7,288 nt of DNA from Clostridia bacterium. GTDB taxonomy: Bacteria > Bacillota_A > Clostridia > Peptostreptococcales > Anaerovoracaceae. The DNA lies in NCBI GenBank assembly GCA_024403175.1, contig JAKSSI010000064.1, positions 1-7,288 of the forward strand, given 5' to 3'. The translations under genes were made by a program, and so were the position numbers. Below, in pieces: positions 6,589 to 7,288 of the stretch. The notes under the pieces are model-generated. The model was not told where the DNA came from. It was given only the letters and a program-made list of their open reading frames with translations, and searched no databases. Numbering within the stretch: position 1 is the stretch's first letter; the number at the start of each line of letters is the position of its first letter.

Positions 6589-6597
6589 AGTATATCA
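6589..6597 (-). promoter_or_regulatory. Extended -10 promoter for the HAD gene pair
   Basis: On the minus strand TGATATACT reads as an extended -10 (TG-N-TATACT) whose hexamer lies 38 bp before the start codon at 6551, giving a leader of about 30 nt. No convincing -35 is seen 15-19 bp upstream, as is usual when the TG extension is present. The copies of TAAATGC at 6598-6604 and 6607-6613 lie in the spacer. Confidence 0.55.
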
Positions 6598-6644
6598 TAA
6601 ATGCGCTAAATGCAGTTTGATAATATTGAAGAATCTTTTTATGT

Positions 6645-6674
6645 TTGACATATAAGCCGCTTCTTCTTTATAAT
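6645..6674 (+). promoter_or_regulatory. Consensus sigma-70-type promoter for the aminotransferase gene
   Basis: TTGACA at 6645-6650 and TATAAT at 6669-6674 both match the housekeeping consensus exactly, with an 18-bp spacer. Transcription should begin near 6681, about 35 nt before the chosen start codon. This is the strongest promoter in the window and points away from the HAD genes. Confidence 0.85.
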
Positions 6675-6703
6675 TAACAGGTATTCATAAAACTATAAAT
6701 TTT

Positions 6704-6708
6704 GAAGG
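6704..6708 (+). promoter_or_regulatory. Ribosome binding site that decides the aminotransferase start
   Basis: GAAGG lies only 1 nt before the first in-frame ATG (6710) but 7 nt before the second (6716). The spacing favours 6716, so the protein begins METLGYYNG and not MTMETLG. Confidence 0.65.
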
Positions 6709-6715
6709 TATGACT

Positions 6716-7288
6716 ATGGAAACTTTAGGTTACTATAATGGTAAATATGGTCCGCTTGAAGAAATGAGCGTTCCAATGAATGATAGAGTGTGCTGGTTTG
6801 GCGACGGTGTTTACGATGCCGGCCCATGCAGAAACTATCATATCTTCTCACTTCAGGAACACATTGATAGATTCTTTAGAAGTGCGCAGGCTATAGATAT
6901 TGAAATGCCTATGAGCAAGGAAGAGCTTGCTGACACGCTTAATAAGCTTGTAAAAGAACTTGATACGGGCGATTTATTTGTTTATTACCAGGTTACAAGA
7001 GGTACTGCAATTAGAAATCATGTATATGAAAAGTGCCCTGGAAACCTTTGGATTATGATGAAGCCTGCAACAATCGCAGATGGATTAGAACCAATTACTC
7101 TTATTACTTGCGAAGATACAAGATATTATCATTGCAACATTAAGACATTAAATCTTATTCCTAATGTAATGGCATCTCAGAAGGCTAAGGATGCGGGCTG
7201 CAAGGAAGCTGTTTTCTATAGAGAAGGCGGCCGAGTTACAGAATGTGCTCATAGTAATGTTCACATTTTAAAGGATGGTGTGCTTCAT
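6716..7288 (+). CDS. dat: D-amino acid (D-alanine) aminotransferase, N-terminal part (3' end outside window)
   Basis: This is a PLP-dependent class IV aminotransferase that swaps amino groups between D-alanine and 2-oxoacids, typically supplying D-glutamate or D-alanine for peptidoglycan. The first 191 codons are present and the frame is open to the window edge; the family is usually about 280-290 aa, so roughly a third is missing. Lys143 in NIKTLNL is the PLP Schiff-base lysine. RGTAIRNH (95-102) supplies the Arg100 and His102 that bind the substrate carboxylate in D-amino acid transaminases, which argues against branched-chain aminotransferase or aminodeoxychorismate lyase. Tyr33 and Glu176 match Tyr31 and Glu177 of the Bacillus enzyme. 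The segment after Glu176 reads CAHSN in place of the Bacillus GSSSN. The gene is divergent from the HAD pair and has its own strong promoter. Confidence 0.92.
   Translation, partial: METLGYYNGKYGPLEEMSVPMNDRVCWFGDGVYDAGPCRNYHIFSLQEHIDRFFRSAQAIDIEMPMSKEELADTLNKLVKELDTGDLFVYYQVTRGTAIRNHVYEKCPGNLWIMMKPATIADGLEPITLITCEDTRYYHCNIKTLNLIPNVMASQKAKDAGCKEAVFYREGGRVTECAHSNVHILKDGVLH

Noticed and set aside
6710..6712. Upstream ATG as the aminotransferase start
   Set aside because: It lies 1 nt from the GAAGG ribosome binding site, too close for initiation; the ATG at 6716 has normal 7-nt spacing.

Overview
The window is from a low-GC, anaerobic-looking bacterium. Lys is often AAG, Arg often AGA, ribosome binding sites are AGGAG-like, and there is a lipoprotein signal with Cys at residue 20. 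A host-associated Treponema or a Clostridia-type organism would fit; I cannot choose between them from the sequence alone. No tRNA, rRNA, CRISPR array, transposase or phage gene is visible. All eight coding regions look intact except the two cut by the window edges.

Left half (1-5002, + strand). The end of an ABC-importer ATPase is followed by a permease carrying both membrane domains in one chain, then a solute-binding lipoprotein of the FbpA/AfuA-like type. A strong hairpin terminator follows. Immediately after it come an L-ribulose/L-xylulose-5-phosphate 3-epimerase (UlaE type) and an L-ribulose-5-phosphate 4-epimerase (AraD/UlaF type). The two epimerases convert L-xylulose-5-P to L-ribulose-5-P to D-xylulose-5-P, which enters the pentose phosphate pathway. 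No kinase, PTS component, lactonase or decarboxylase is present. The binding protein lacks the Tyr-Tyr pair of ferric-binding relatives. Together this raises the possibility that the transporter imports an already phosphorylated sugar or a related acid, as AfuABC does for hexose phosphates. This is inference.

Middle (5003-5158). The convergent gap is almost filled by a 126-bp inverted-repeat structure: a 17 + 4 bp outer stem around an internally folded core. It is either an elaborate bidirectional terminator or a dispersed structured repeat.

Right half (5159-7288). Two HAD-superfamily genes overlap by 14 bp on the minus strand. The upstream one resembles eukaryotic-type phosphomannomutase but has lost the usual motif II serine. 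The downstream one resembles phosphoglycolate phosphatase. They are transcribed away from a D-amino acid aminotransferase gene that runs off the right edge and has a near-ideal sigma-70 promoter. The 164-bp gap between them holds both divergent promoters.
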